DNA from: B46-G9 sp964548365
GTDB taxonomy: Bacteria; Desulfobacterota; DSM-4660; Desulfatiglandales; Desulfatiglandaceae
Direction: 5' to 3'
Assembly: GCA_964548365.1 (NCBI GenBank)
Contig: CAZJRD010000009.1
Coordinates: forward strand, 12,857-76,856
DNA: 64,000 nucleotides
The translations under genes and the position numbers were made by a program. Positions 50,079 through 59,989 of the stretch are shown piece after piece. The notes under the pieces are model-generated. The model worked only from the letters and a program-made list of their open reading frames with translations. It was not told the origin of the DNA and did not search any database. The first letter of the stretch is position 1; every line of letters starts with the position of its first letter.

Positions 50079-53000
50079 TCATCCTTTTTTCAGCCTCAGG
50101 AGCTTAATAAAGACGGGGAGAACGATCAGCACCAGCGGCAACTGCACAACCAGCCCCGAAACAATGGCAATGGCCAGGGGCTTTTGCATGGCCGCACCCT
50201 GCCCGATGCCCATGGCAAGGGGCAGCAAGGCAAGGATAGCCGCGAGGGTGGTCATGGCAATGGGCCGCATACGGTTCTTTCCCGCCTGGATCAGGGCCGT
50301 GTCTCTGTCGAGCCCGCCGGGAAGGCTCCGGTATTCAGAGAAATAGAAAATGGCGACCTCCGTCACAATACCGACAATCATGGTCATGCCCATCATGGAT
50401 GAAATATTGATCTCGGTTCCCGTTACATAGAGTCCGATAAAAACAGAGGTGAGGGCCAGAAGCGTGCTCACCAGCATGCTGATAACCACACGAAAGCGTT
50501 CGTAAAGGAAGAGGAGCAGCAGGAAGACCAGGATGACGGCGGAAATGAACACCCCGATGAGTCCGGTAAAGGCGATCTGTTGCTGTGCATACAGGCCTCC
50601 GAGGGTGTAATAAACGCCTTTTGGGAGCACACCCGGTTTTCCGAGAAAGGATTTAACGTCCCTGATCACAGACCCCATATCCCGACCGCTGATGCGCCCT
50701 GTTACGGCGATCATCCGTTTCAGATCGTCACGCATGATTTCGGGCTGGCCGGTGATGACCTTGAGGGTGGCGATGCGTTTGAGCGGGAAAATGTGGCCGT
50801 CAGGGGCACGAAAACGAAGGTTCCGGATATCTGAAATCATAGCACGCGTCCTGGCGGGGATCCATACCCGCACGCCCACCATCCTGGGACCCTGCTGTAT
50901 CCGTGTGGTGACTATCCCGGTCAGGAAATCGTACAGCCTCTTCGTTACTTCGTCAGGCGTTATCCCTTCCAGAGAGGCCTTGACACGGTTCACCCGGATA
51001 TCAAGTGCATCGCCCGCAAGCACGATACCGTTCTTCACATCCACCACGCCGGGGATCTTCCGGATTGCCGCGGCCACCTTTGGTCCCAGCTTCATGAGCA
51101 ACCCGCCCTTGTCGGAAAAGATCTTGATCTCGATGGGCTGGGGCACGGCGGTCAGATCCCCGATCAGATCCTCCATCAACTGGGCCATCTCGATTTGAAG
51201 GCCCGGAACCGCGTGTTCCACCCGCCTGCGCACATCGTTCATGACCTCTTCGATGGGTCTCCGGGGAAAGGGCTTCAGCCGCACGAAAAAATCACCCTGG
51301 TTCGGCTCGGTAAAGGTTCCGCCGAGCGAGAAGCCCGTACGGCGCGAGTATGTTCGTACCTCCGGTGTATGCTGCAGGATTTTCCCAACCTGCCGCAGCA
51401 GGCGATCTGTCTCAGTAAGCGATGTGCCGGGAGTTGTGCTATAATCAAAGATAAACCCTCCCTCGTCCATCTTCGGCATAAATCCGGACCCGAGGTGTTT
51501 ATACGAGAACCATCCGAGCCCCAGCAACGGGACAATTATGATGAGAACCATCCACGGATGGCGAAGAAATGGCTGCATGATTGCTTCGTACCAACCATGA
51601 AAAACCCTGGTCAGGGAACCTGCCTTTTCCTTTTCGGCGTCTTTCTCTGTCAATAGATGATCCGCAAGGAGCGGAATAGCGAGCCACGCCACAAAAAAGG
51701 AAATAATAAGGCTGGAAGCCATGGTCAGAGAAAGGGATTTGAAAAAGGCCCCGGTGACCCCCGAGAGGAACGCCATGGGGATAAAGATGATAATAGTAGA
51801 GGCAGAGGAGCCCTCCAGGGGACGGGTAAACTCTGTTACAGCCGCCATGACTCGATCATGATGACTGCCCGTGCCTGTGCGCAATCTCCGGACAATATGT
51901 TCCTGCATGACAATCATATCGTCTACAATAAGCGCTATCGCGGCCGCCATACCTCCCAGTGTCATGATATTGAAACTCATATGGAGCACATAAAGCAGCA
52001 GGACGGTGGCGGCCATCACGCACGGCACAGTCACCGCCGCTATAAAAGTCATCTTGATATTGCGCAGAAAGACCCACAGAATGAAGACGGCAAAGAAGAC
52101 TCCGATAATAATGGCGTCCCGTACACTGCCTGCCGAGGAAAGGATCAATCGGCTCTGATCGTACCAGTTGGCGATCTTGATCCCCTTCGACAACTGTGGG
52201 AGAAATCCCGCAAGTTTTGCCTTTATATCCCTTGCTATCCGGACAGTATTTCCCCCCGGTTGCTGGTAGACCTGAAAAAGCACGGCATCATGGCCATCGG
52301 CGGTCGCCCTGGTCCATTGCGGAACCGTGCCACGGCTCACCGTGGCAATATCATTCAGGCGCACAATCCCATTTGCTCCCGAACGGAGGATCGTCTCACG
52401 GATCTGATTCAAGGTATGAAATCGCGTGTCGGAAATGGTCAGGTAGAGTTTATAATGGTCCTCAATTTTCCCCACGGCGGTAATGACATTGGCGGCTGAA
52501 ATGGCCTTCGCCACATCGCCCAGGGAAAGTTCATAAGCAGCCAGACGCGCGGGGTCCACGGTCACCCGGTATTCCTCCCTGGCACCTCCCTGCACTCCAA
52601 CCCTTGCCACACCCTTTACCGTAGAAAGTAAGGGGCACAATTGATACATTGCAATATCGTGCAATTCCACCAGGGAATGCGTGTCGGAGGTCAGACTGTA
52701 GGCCAGGACCGGGAACACGGTGGGGTCCATGCGCCGGACCTCAAACCTGGTTCCCCGCGGTAAACCGGACAAGGCCTGGTTGACAGCGGATTCCACCTGG
52801 AGGGTGGCCGCAACCATGTCCCGGCCCCAGTCAAAATCAACGGAAATTTCGGCGCTGCCCCTGCTGGTGGTGGACCGCACATGGCGCACTCCGGGAACAG
52901 CGCGAACCGCCTCCCCCACAGGCCAGGTCACCTGGATGGCCATCTGTCCCGCAGGACGGTCGCCGGCATCCAGGGTCACCACTACCCGGGGAAAATTCAC

Positions 53001-53117
53001 GTGGGGGAAGAGGGCCACCGGAAGCTTCAGGCTGCTGGCGATTCCTCCCAGGGCAAGCACGACAATGAGGAACAGGATCGAGCGTCGGTGTGATTGCATC
53101 CAGCCCGTCATATTCAT
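50079..53117 (-). CDS. RND-family efflux permease
   Basis: 1012 residues with the twelve-helix, two-pore-domain layout of AcrB/CzcA proteins. Helix 4 carries the proton-relay pair in AAIALIVDDMIVMQEHIVRRL, and the internal repeat gives MMGMTMIVGIVTEVAIFYFSEY, where the usual KNGI reads TEVA. The N-terminus (ALGGIASSLKLPVALFPHVNFPRV) is typical. It drives export across both membranes with the adaptor and TolC-like partners encoded upstream. Substrate class (metal or organic) is not clear; no Met/His-rich metal path was noticed. It overlaps the adaptor gene by four bases. Confidence 0.93.
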   Translation of the reverse strand: MNMTGWMQSHRRSILFLIVVLALGGIASSLKLPVALFPHVNFPRVVVTLDAGDRPAGQMAIQVTWPVGEAVRAVPGVRHVRSTTSRGSAEISVDFDWGRDMVAATLQVESAVNQALSGLPRGTRFEVRRMDPTVFPVLAYSLTSDTHSLVELHDIAMYQLCPLLSTVKGVARVGVQGGAREEYRVTVDPARLAAYELSLGDVAKAISAANVITAVGKIEDHYKLYLTISDTRFHTLNQIRETILRSGANGIVRLNDIATVSRGTVPQWTRATADGHDAVLFQVYQQPGGNTVRIARDIKAKLAGFLPQLSKGIKIANWYDQSRLILSSAGSVRDAIIIGVFFAVFILWVFLRNIKMTFIAAVTVPCVMAATVLLLYVLHMSFNIMTLGGMAAAIALIVDDMIVMQEHIVRRLRTGTGSHHDRVMAAVTEFTRPLEGSSASTIIIFIPMAFLSGVTGAFFKSLSLTMASSLIISFFVAWLAIPLLADHLLTEKDAEKEKAGSLTRVFHGWYEAIMQPFLRHPWMVLIIIVPLLGLGWFSYKHLGSGFMPKMDEGGFIFDYSTTPGTSLTETDRLLRQVGKILQHTPEVRTYSRRTGFSLGGTFTEPNQGDFFVRLKPFPRRPIEEVMNDVRRRVEHAVPGLQIEMAQLMEDLIGDLTAVPQPIEIKIFSDKGGLLMKLGPKVAAAIRKIPGVVDVKNGIVLAGDALDIRVNRVKASLEGITPDEVTKRLYDFLTGIVTTRIQQGPRMVGVRVWIPARTRAMISDIRNLRFRAPDGHIFPLKRIATLKVITGQPEIMRDDLKRMIAVTGRISGRDMGSVIRDVKSFLGKPGVLPKGVYYTLGGLYAQQQIAFTGLIGVFISAVILVFLLLLFLYERFRVVISMLVSTLLALTSVFIGLYVTGTEINISSMMGMTMIVGIVTEVAIFYFSEYRSLPGGLDRDTALIQAGKNRMRPIAMTTLAAILALLPLAMGIGQGAAMQKPLAIAIVSGLVVQLPLVLIVLPVFIKLLRLKKG

Positions 53118-54196
53118 CCGGGCACCTCCGTTCGAACGGGCATACCATCTTGAAGTTCATAGCTGCCAAGCACAATCACCCGATCTCCAGGCTTCAGGTC
53201 TTTAGAAATAATTTCAATCCCTTGATGGTTTTCCAACCCGGTTTTCACGATGTGCTTCCTGGCTCGGCCCCGGCTGACGGTGTAAAGAACGAAATGACCA
53301 TCTTCGGGAAGCACTGCAGATCGAGGAATGACCATCGCTTCCTTTGAAACAACAATGATTCGCCCACGGACATACTCTCCCAGCAGGAGACCTTTGGGCG
53401 ATGTTACTGCAACAAAGATATTGACGAGGCGGGTGGCCGGGTTCACGGTCCGGGAAATCCTCTCGATCTCTCCACCTACACTGCCGCGTCCCTGGATATT
53501 CACTTTTGAAACCCGGACAACCTGTCCTCGCTTGAGCCTCTTGATATCTTCCTGCTCCACGTTCAAGTGCACTACGATGCCATTCTGTGGAACGATATCC
53601 AGAAACGGTGTCCCCGCAGGCACCACGGATCCTTGCTCAACGTGTACCCGGTAAACAATTCCCGAACCGGCCGAACGCAGTATCTTTTTCTCTGAAATTC
53701 CCCTTTTTTCAAGATTTTCGAGCCGGATTTTGGCCTTCTGAAACGCCTGCTGCGCCGCCAGGAGTTCTTCTATGGTGCCCACCTTGAGCTTCACGCGTTC
53801 CCGTATCTTCCCGAGATTCTGCCCGGCTGCTCTATAATCATTTCTCGCCTCCCGCATCTTGAGGCGTGTATCCGCGCTGACTTCAATTTCCAGCAGATCA
53901 CCGCCTTTTGAAACCTTTTGGCCTTCACTGACGAGTATATGGCGAACCCGGCTTGCGAACGGCACAGATACGTTTCTCACCGCTCCTGGTTCAGGGACCA
54001 CCGTCCCGTATGCCGTGATGACTTCACTGATGGCTTCCCTCTTTATGGGTGCCATTTTGACCATCGCAACCGGAACAACGGGAGCAGTGTCTCGAATAAT
54101 GGGGTGCGGCCTTTTTTCATGCACTGAATAATAGTAATATGCCCCCCCTCCCAGACAGATCATAAAGATAATGATGAACCATTTTCCCCGTTTCAT
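53114..54196 (-). CDS. Periplasmic adaptor (HlyD/RND type)
   Basis: 360 residues. One N-terminal membrane anchor (WFIIIFMICLGGGAYYYYSV) is followed by the lipoyl/hairpin region VPFASRVRHILVSEGQKVSKGGDLLEIEVSAD, a coiled-coil hairpin around residues 115-155, and the beta-barrel and membrane-proximal domains with GEYVRGRIIVVSKEAMVIPRSAVL. It bridges the RND pump and the outer-membrane channel. It follows the TolC-like gene by 67 bases and overlaps the RND gene. Confidence 0.9.
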   Translation of the reverse strand: MKRGKWFIIIFMICLGGGAYYYYSVHEKRPHPIIRDTAPVVPVAMVKMAPIKREAISEVITAYGTVVPEPGAVRNVSVPFASRVRHILVSEGQKVSKGGDLLEIEVSADTRLKMREARNDYRAAGQNLGKIRERVKLKVGTIEELLAAQQAFQKAKIRLENLEKRGISEKKILRSAGSGIVYRVHVEQGSVVPAGTPFLDIVPQNGIVVHLNVEQEDIKRLKRGQVVRVSKVNIQGRGSVGGEIERISRTVNPATRLVNIFVAVTSPKGLLLGEYVRGRIIVVSKEAMVIPRSAVLPEDGHFVLYTVSRGRARKHIVKTGLENHQGIEIISKDLKPGDRVIVLGSYELQDGMPVRTEVPG

Positions 54197-54262
54197 CTAA
54201 GCTTCTTTCCTCCTTGCACATCAGGCAATCAATAGAGTTTCCGTCATCCCGCCCAGGCAAAA

Positions 54263-55651
54263 TCAGTGGAGATATTGCGCGGCAGCGATTTCCAGGGCGA
54301 TACCCATGTCGGTTAAATCCCTCTTTAATTTCAGGACCACGAGTCTTCTGGTTTCCAACTCATTCCGGAGATTGCTGTATGTGACGACATCAGCATTGCC
54401 TTCTTTCAGCGCCTGGTTATAGGTCTTTACCAGCTGAGAGGCGATATTCACCGAATGCTTTGCTGCATCCAGCTGTTTCTTTACGGATGCCATATCCCCG
54501 AGGATTGCCGCGACTCTTGATCGGGCTGCAAACATGCGCGCCATATATTCATCGAAAAGCTGTTTGCGATCGGCTCGCGCCATCGCGATCTGACCCTGAT
54601 TCCGATCAAAGAAAGGCAAATCAACGCTAATAGCAAAACCGGTGGTAACTGTATTCCCGGTATCCCGTGCATGGTTTAATCCAATATTTATTCTGGGAAA
54701 CTGAGAAAGAATCGCCGCCCTGACCTGTGCCTCCTGACTTGCGTACCCTTTTTTCAAGGCAAGAAGATCAAGGCGCCGGCTTGCCAGCCCCTGGACAATC
54801 TCCCGATACCCGGGAAGATGTTGCCATAAAGGAAGCCTGGTGTTCCGCTGGAGTGAAACTACTTGACCGGGAGGCAGGCCCAGTGTCCGGTTGAGTCCAT
54901 GCCGTTCACGGAGTTGTTCCTGCGCAAGAGTGAGGACCGTATTATGCGCATTCTGACAGGATACTTTCGCGGCGTTTAACTCCAGTATCGTCTTTACTCC
55001 CATCGAAAAGGCCTTCTTCAGGGTCTGGAGGTTTTCCTCCAGCTGCCTCTCTGTCTTCCCAGCCAGCACCAACTGTTTTTGTATGCACAGCAGACGGTAG
55101 ACATGCAGCCTTGCCGCCTGGGCGACCTGCCACTCCTGCCATGCAACCTGGAGATCCACGGAAGCAGCATGTTTTCGAGCCGCATGCAACCTTGTCCCGC
55201 GCGATATGAGAGAAGAAATGTCCCATCCCAGACCAAGGCCGAAGGCGTTGACCGTGCCGTTGGTGCTGCCTCCGGTAGGAACATCAAGGCTGTAAGAAAT
55301 CTGGGGGTTGGGGAGGATACCCGCCTGGAAGAGCTGGGCTGCGGCGAGTCCTTTTCGGTCTCTTGCAGCACGCAGTTCAGGGTTGGCGAGCACCGCCAGA
55401 ATTCCCGCCTCATCGGCCGAGAGGCCGTCGCGTTCATTGAACTGAACCGGTTTCAAAATGGGGTGTCTGATGGTCTTTGCCTGGACCCGAATATCATCCA
55501 TGCTCGGCGGCTGCAGCTTCCGGGCAATGGCGGAATCCTCAAGCGGCATTCGATGGTATGTAGCACATCCTCCCAGCATTGCGACAGCCAGACCAAGCAC
55601 CAGACATACATATTTCTTCCGTCTATTCTTCTCCACCGCCTTCCGCATCAC
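54263..55651 (-). CDS. TolC-family outer-membrane efflux lipoprotein
   Basis: 462 residues with a lipoprotein signal (LVLGLAVAMLGGC) and two OEP repeats rich in long helices: LAVLANPELRAARDRKGLAAAQLFQAGILPNPQISY and the second half starting LASRRLDLLALKKGYASQEAQVRAA (in parts). It forms the outer-membrane channel of the efflux system encoded around it. It overlaps the upstream anchored protein gene by four bases. The lipid anchor places it in the OprM/CusC-like group. Confidence 0.9.
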   Translation of the reverse strand: MMRKAVEKNRRKKYVCLVLGLAVAMLGGCATYHRMPLEDSAIARKLQPPSMDDIRVQAKTIRHPILKPVQFNERDGLSADEAGILAVLANPELRAARDRKGLAAAQLFQAGILPNPQISYSLDVPTGGSTNGTVNAFGLGLGWDISSLISRGTRLHAARKHAASVDLQVAWQEWQVAQAARLHVYRLLCIQKQLVLAGKTERQLEENLQTLKKAFSMGVKTILELNAAKVSCQNAHNTVLTLAQEQLRERHGLNRTLGLPPGQVVSLQRNTRLPLWQHLPGYREIVQGLASRRLDLLALKKGYASQEAQVRAAILSQFPRINIGLNHARDTGNTVTTGFAISVDLPFFDRNQGQIAMARADRKQLFDEYMARMFAARSRVAAILGDMASVKKQLDAAKHSVNIASQLVKTYNQALKEGNADVVTYSNLRNELETRRLVVLKLKRDLTDMGIALEIAAAQYLH

Positions 55652-56214
55652 GGCCGAACTCTCTTTCTATCTCTCGTCTGCCGCCGTCGATTGTGGAGGC
55701 CTGAGAACAACCCGAACAGGAATAAGACGATCAAGGGTTCCCCGATTGCCACGGGCACGATACGGCCAGAGGCTATTGCGGGTTTCGGCAAAACAGCAAA
55801 ACGGATAAGGTTACTCACCATGGGTCTGCTTTCCCTGGGGTCTACCACCGTAAGAGTCACCCCATAACGACCGGATCGGATCAATCGCATGGACCAGTTC
55901 CGGGCGCCTGTCTCCCCCGGAGCCAACCGCTTGATACGGATGGCCTTTTGCGCAGACCAGTCTTCCAGATCCATGGGATGCTCATGGCCGGGTTCCAATG
56001 ACACCAAGGAAAGATACACCACGAGCCCTTGCAGGTGTTGGTGACCTGCGTTGTAAACTGTTCCTTGGAAGACCGCCTTGTCTCCCATTGTCAGCGCTCC
56101 CGGCGGAGGATCAATCGCTACCTGGATAGATGGAACCTCTGCGCGACCATTCATTGCCGGAACGAACAAAAAGATCGTCAAGAAAGTGAGGCTCAGCAAA
56201 AAATGCTTTTTCAT
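55648..56214 (-). CDS. Membrane-anchored Ig-like (NEW3-type) protein of the export operon
   Basis: 188 residues. A signal peptide (FLLSLTFLTIFLFVPAM) precedes an Ig-like beta domain that contains IQVAIDPPPGALTMGDKAVF, VVYLSLVSLEPGHEHPMDLEDWSA and GRYGVTLTVVD, then one C-terminal membrane helix (GEPLIVLFLFGLFSGLH) and an Arg-rich tail. The layout suggests a periplasmic domain tied to the inner membrane. It overlaps the ABC permease by four bases and the TolC-like gene by four bases, so it is an integral operon member. AAGGAGG precedes the ATG at 56214. Function not known; it may link the ABC unit to the outer parts. Confidence 0.75.
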   Translation of the reverse strand: MKKHFLLSLTFLTIFLFVPAMNGRAEVPSIQVAIDPPPGALTMGDKAVFQGTVYNAGHQHLQGLVVYLSLVSLEPGHEHPMDLEDWSAQKAIRIKRLAPGETGARNWSMRLIRSGRYGVTLTVVDPRESRPMVSNLIRFAVLPKPAIASGRIVPVAIGEPLIVLFLFGLFSGLHNRRRQTRDRKRVRP

Positions 56215-56963
56215 AATCCCATCCTCCTTGTTGCCAGATGCAAAAATAACAGGACGGCACCGGTGTAACACAGCAGGACGGCAAGAGGCAGAATCTGAAC
56301 CAAAATTCCCTGGCTGTCCACCACAACGCTGTCAAGCATGTTCAGTGCAACCCCAAATGGATTGACCACATCCATGAACCGGCCGATAACGCTCTGTCGC
56401 AGTGAAGGCCCCATGACGATCGGGCTGCCACAAACCAGGAAAAGGAGAAGACCGATCGAAAGCACCCCTTTCACGGTCTTTATCCGGGCCGATAAGGCCA
56501 GTGTAAATCCGCCGAAAATCAGAACCAAAAGAGTCCCGGCAAGGAAGAGATATTCAAAGGCCGGCCAGAGATTCTGACCGGTACTTCCCACGGCCCAGAG
56601 ATAGGGGACGGAAAGAAGAAAAATAATGAGCCACGAAAAAGCAATGCCGGCCAGCTTGGCCATTGCCGCGTCTTCAGCGTCAATAGGTGCTGTCAGCAGG
56701 GTTTCCAGCGTCTCCCGCTCGCGCTCCCCTGCAAACCCGTCGCTCCCCCGGATGACCGCAATCAAAACAGCAAGCCCAATGACAATACCGACCATCATAT
56801 AGACCGCCTGCGCATTGTCCAGCAGGCTCAATTCCGTATTGCTGACAAGCAGGAGTGAAAAGACACTCAAGATCCCGCACCCAACCAGATAAAGCACTGC
56901 GCCACGGGACGAAAAAATGTCTTCTACACATTCTTTCTGTATTAACGGACTGACATATCTCAT
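56211..56963 (-). CDS. ABC-2-type transporter permease
   Basis: 250 residues with six membrane helices. The cytoplasmic loop GFAGERERETLETLLTAPI is the conserved segment of ABC-2/CcmB-like permeases that contacts the ATPase. It pairs with the ATPase encoded just upstream, which it overlaps by four bases, and likely exports a lipid, peptide or drug. The domain does not show MacB-type periplasmic folds, so it is not a MacB relative. Confidence 0.88.
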   Translation of the reverse strand: MRYVSPLIQKECVEDIFSSRGAVLYLVGCGILSVFSLLLVSNTELSLLDNAQAVYMMVGIVIGLAVLIAVIRGSDGFAGERERETLETLLTAPIDAEDAAMAKLAGIAFSWLIIFLLSVPYLWAVGSTGQNLWPAFEYLFLAGTLLVLIFGGFTLALSARIKTVKGVLSIGLLLFLVCGSPIVMGPSLRQSVIGRFMDVVNPFGVALNMLDSVVVDSQGILVQILPLAVLLCYTGAVLLFLHLATRRMGL

Positions 56964-57874
56964 GGCCTTCTTTCACCTCCCGTATAGGTGAGATACATGG
57001 CCTCAAGCCCGCTTCCCATCTGTATCGCCTCTGTTACCGGTATTCCCCTTTGAACCAAGGATTTAATGGCCTCCTCAGGCTTCATGTCTTCAATGATGCA
57101 ACTGAACCAGTTCCCGGTCCCCTCTTGAACGGTGATTCCCGGCAGATTCCGCTGTCCCAGAATTCTGTCCTCCCCCGCAACACGAAACCGGTATCGGATC
57201 GCCTTCCTGGAAGAGGCGCCGAAAAGAGGCCCTTCATACTGGATGTTTGCGTTATAGAGGATGCCGATGCGATTACAGAGCCGTTCCACATCATCCAGGA
57301 TATGGGTCGAAATAACCACCGTCATCCCCTTTTCCCGGTTAAGGTGCAACAGGAGATCGTGAATCTCACTCCTCCCCTTGGGATCAAGACCGTTTGTGGG
57401 TTCGTCCAGAAAGAGGACCTCCGGATCATTGACCAGGGCACGAGCCATACCAAGCCGCTGCTTCATGCCCCTGGAAAAGGTCCGGATGGGGCGGTGGTCA
57501 GCTGAATCCAACCCTACCTGTTCCATATGCATGCGGCAATCCGCTGCGGAGAGATTCAGTCCGTACAACTGCCCAAAAAACCGCAAATAATCCTCCGCCC
57601 ACATCCATCCATAAAAACCGTGGGATTCGGGCAGCACATTCACCCGCTGTCTCAAGCGGTCTCCCTCCATCGAAGGATCCAGTCCCATGACATTCACCCT
57701 CCCTCCGTCCGGGTGCAAAATGCCCAACAAGATGCGCAATGTCGTGGTCTTCCCTGACCCGTTGGGTCCCAGAAAGCCGTAAATATCGCCTTTCTGCACC
57801 GTCATGAAAGTATTTTCCAGGACCTTTCTTCCCTCGAATGATTTCTTCAGTGACTCAATCTCGACAACATTCAT
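56960..57874 (-). CDS. ABC transporter ATP-binding protein
   Basis: 304 residues. Walker A GPNGSGKTTTLRILLG, signature FSRGMKQRLGMARALV (a variant of LSGGQ) and Walker B VLFLDEPTNGLDP are clear, with the switch His in VVISTHILDDVERLC. The last 80 residues are an accessory domain of the type seen in CcmA/drug-export ATPases. GGAGGG precedes the start (an adjacent GTG or the ATG). It powers the permease encoded next. Confidence 0.93.
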   Translation of the reverse strand: MNVVEIESLKKSFEGRKVLENTFMTVQKGDIYGFLGPNGSGKTTTLRILLGILHPDGGRVNVMGLDPSMEGDRLRQRVNVLPESHGFYGWMWAEDYLRFFGQLYGLNLSAADCRMHMEQVGLDSADHRPIRTFSRGMKQRLGMARALVNDPEVLFLDEPTNGLDPKGRSEIHDLLLHLNREKGMTVVISTHILDDVERLCNRIGILYNANIQYEGPLFGASSRKAIRYRFRVAGEDRILGQRNLPGITVQEGTGNWFSCIIEDMKPEEAIKSLVQRGIPVTEAIQMGSGLEAMYLTYTGGERRP

Positions 57875-57894
57875 CACAATCCCTCCGAAAATAT

Positions 57895-57923
57895 GCCGGG
57901 GACAGGGCGAGCACCGTCCTCGG
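57895..57923 (-). terminator. Attenuator-like hairpin between pepSY and ABC genes
   Basis: On the minus strand GCCGAGGAC (57923-57915) pairs with GTCCCCGGC (57903-57895) with one mismatch and is followed by ATATTTT. It lies between the PepSY gene stop and the ABC ATPase start and may reduce readthrough into the export operon. Confidence 0.45.
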
Positions 57924-57940
57924 CTGTTATAGAAGACGAT

Positions 57941-58348
57941 TTAGTCTTCGTCTTCTCTCTCCCGGTTTTCCCTTTCCTCTTGGCGGGCGCTTTTTTCGTG
58001 GTCTGCGTGATCTCTGTCCATTGCCAGCACCTTCCCGGAACCCGCATCCACCTTGACATCCGTGATTGCCTTTTCCGGAGTGACTACTTCAACCCTATAG
58101 ACCAGGAAGCCATTTTCATCTTCCAACTCCGCCTTCAAGACATTTCCCTTTACCTTTTCCAGGGCAGCTTTGACGGCCTGCGCGAAATCAATCTTTGCAA
58201 GACCCGGGAATTCGGCTTCCGTGTGTCTTCGCACCTCAATCGTCCCGGACCGAACCCAGTTCTCATCCGCTCTCGCGGAAGTGAACCCCAGGAATCCCGT
58301 TCCCATCAGAACCGCCAGCACACATGTGCCAATCCATTTCTTTTTCAT
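57941..58348 (-). CDS. Exported PepSY-domain protein
   Basis: About 135 residues. A signal peptide (GTCVLAVLMGTGFLGFTSARA) precedes one PepSY domain (KIDFAQAVKAALEKVKGNVLKAELEDENGFLVYRVEVV in parts: FAQAVKAALEKVKG and LVYRVEVVTPEK) and an acidic/basic tail (DHADHEKSARQEERENRERED). GGAGG precedes the ATG at 58348. PepSY proteins of this kind are often found beside two-component systems and inhibit proteases or sense periplasmic stress. It lies between the kinase gene and the ABC genes in the same direction. Confidence 0.85.
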   Translation of the reverse strand: MKKKWIGTCVLAVLMGTGFLGFTSARADENWVRSGTIEVRRHTEAEFPGLAKIDFAQAVKAALEKVKGNVLKAELEDENGFLVYRVEVVTPEKAITDVKVDAGSGKVLAMDRDHADHEKSARQEERENREREDED

Positions 58349-58408
58349 ACCAAGTCCTCCTTCATGAAATGTCTCTTGAAACGTCTTTTTCACTGAGAAA
58401 AAAGGCTC

Positions 58409-58465
58409 CCCGGGTTTCTCACCAATCCCTTGACGTGCGAAACCTTGGACGGCAAGAAACCCGGG
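58409..58465. repeat. Inverted repeat with 11-bp perfect arms
   Basis: CCCGGGTTTCT at 58409-58419 and AGAAACCCGGG at 58455-58465. The flanks (TTTCTCACC and GGCAAGAAACCCGGGCTA) recall the ends of the 31456-31636 palindrome, so it may be a decayed relative. It lies between the kinase and PepSY genes and could also stop or stall transcription. Confidence 0.55.
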
Positions 58466-58585
58466 CTATATAATTGACGGATCGGTTCAAAGATCTTCCA
58501 TGACCTCTCCGTTTCCGCTTTCAACTTTAAAGAGCGTTTATGAAGAAATAGTGAAGGAAAGGGAAAAAATGATTTTTTTTGGGGA

Positions 58586-59989
58586 TTATTGTTTCTGGTA
58601 GGATTCTGCCGGCACCGGCAAGGTGATAGTGATCTGGGTCCAGGCGCCGGGCTCGCTTTCCATTTCCACCGTACCGCCATGGAGCTCAACGATGCGTTTG
58701 ACAATGGTCAGACCGAGGCCCGAGCCACCATATTGCAGCGACCGTGACTTTTCCACCCGGTAAAACTGATCGAACACTCTCTCAAGGTCCGCCTTCGGAA
58801 TCCCTCTGCCCGTATTATAGAGCGAGACCCGTATATCATGGCCGACTCTTGCTGCACGTATCCTGATGTCACCATCGGTATGGCTATACTTGATAGCATT
58901 ATCCACAAGATTGATGAATACCCGCTGAAGTTCTTCTTTGTCTCCCCTGACCTCCAGGTCTTCTGGAATATTCAGGGTGAGGTTGATCCTTTTTGCGGCA
59001 AAGACATCTGCATAATCTTCCAGGACTGATTTCAACAGGCCGGGCAGACTGATTTGCGCAAAGGATATGGTCCTCTTGAGCTCCAGGGCGGACAGATCGA
59101 GCAAGTTCTTTACAAGGCGGCTCATCCGGCGCAGGATATTCGTTTGATGGATCAGGCGTTGCTGGAAGGAATCCGGCAGATCTTTCCGATGGATGGCCCC
59201 CTCCATAAACAACATCAACAGCGTAATGGGGCTTTTGAGTTCATGGGAGGCATCCGCAATGAACTGCTTCTGCATATCAAATGAATACTGCAGGCGGTCA
59301 AACATCCGGTTGAGAGAACCGGAAAGCTCATACAGTTCATCCCGACTCTTGCCCATCGGGATCCGGCGGTCCAGGGTCCTGTTACTGATATCCCGGGCCA
59401 TCCGATTAATCACCCCAATAGGCTTGAGAATCCTGCCTGCTACCCCATAGCCAAGAAAGATCAGCAACAAGGTTGTCACCAGCAATCCAAGAGCGATACT
59501 CTGCAGCAAATCCGTGACTTCATCCTGCAGTTGACCGAGGGGTTTGGCTATCTGAATAATATATCCCGAACCTTGTTTTTGGAGGTAAACAGTTCTTACC
59601 CGAAAAGCGACCTTGTTACCTTCCTCTCCCAAACCGGTCCCATTTTCAGGCATCGATTTTATGACCGTGTAGGCCCTTCTATTATTGCGCATGGGAAGGG
59701 TAACATGGCGTGCCAGCTGTGTCTGGTATATGATCTTCATATGACTGTCATAAATCTTGATCCAGTATTGGTTCACGTCAACGGAAAAACTGCCGGCAAG
59801 ACGTCCGCTGGACGGTATCTTCCCTGCAATTGCAAGACGGCCCAGGATTTGGCCAATGACCTCCAGCCCCGTATCGATGGATTTATAGGGCAGCTCTTTC
59901 ATTTCCAGAAAAATGATCAGGGAGAATACAAGGCTCACAAGAACGCCGGTTCCGGTAATCCACAGGGTTATTTTGTGTCTTATCTTCAT
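58586..59989 (-). CDS. Membrane sensor histidine kinase
   Basis: 467 residues. Two membrane helices (residues about 10-30 and 165-190) flank a periplasmic domain, followed by HAMP, the His motif FIADASHELKSPITLLMLF and the ATPase domain with N-box DNAIKYSHTDG, G1 NTGRGIPKADLE, and G2 GSGLGLTIVKRI. It is the CusS/heavy-metal or BaeS-like layout common beside efflux operons. Its start overlaps the response regulator stop by four bases. The ligand cannot be seen. Confidence 0.93.
   Translation of the reverse strand: MKIRHKITLWITGTGVLVSLVFSLIIFLEMKELPYKSIDTGLEVIGQILGRLAIAGKIPSSGRLAGSFSVDVNQYWIKIYDSHMKIIYQTQLARHVTLPMRNNRRAYTVIKSMPENGTGLGEEGNKVAFRVRTVYLQKQGSGYIIQIAKPLGQLQDEVTDLLQSIALGLLVTTLLLIFLGYGVAGRILKPIGVINRMARDISNRTLDRRIPMGKSRDELYELSGSLNRMFDRLQYSFDMQKQFIADASHELKSPITLLMLFMEGAIHRKDLPDSFQQRLIHQTNILRRMSRLVKNLLDLSALELKRTISFAQISLPGLLKSVLEDYADVFAAKRINLTLNIPEDLEVRGDKEELQRVFINLVDNAIKYSHTDGDIRIRAARVGHDIRVSLYNTGRGIPKADLERVFDQFYRVEKSRSLQYGGSGLGLTIVKRIVELHGGTVEMESEPGAWTQITITLPVPAESYQKQ

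Noticed and set aside
51657..52499. 280-residue open frame on the plus strand
   Set aside because: Antisense of the RND permease gene with low-complexity basic composition and no ribosome site.
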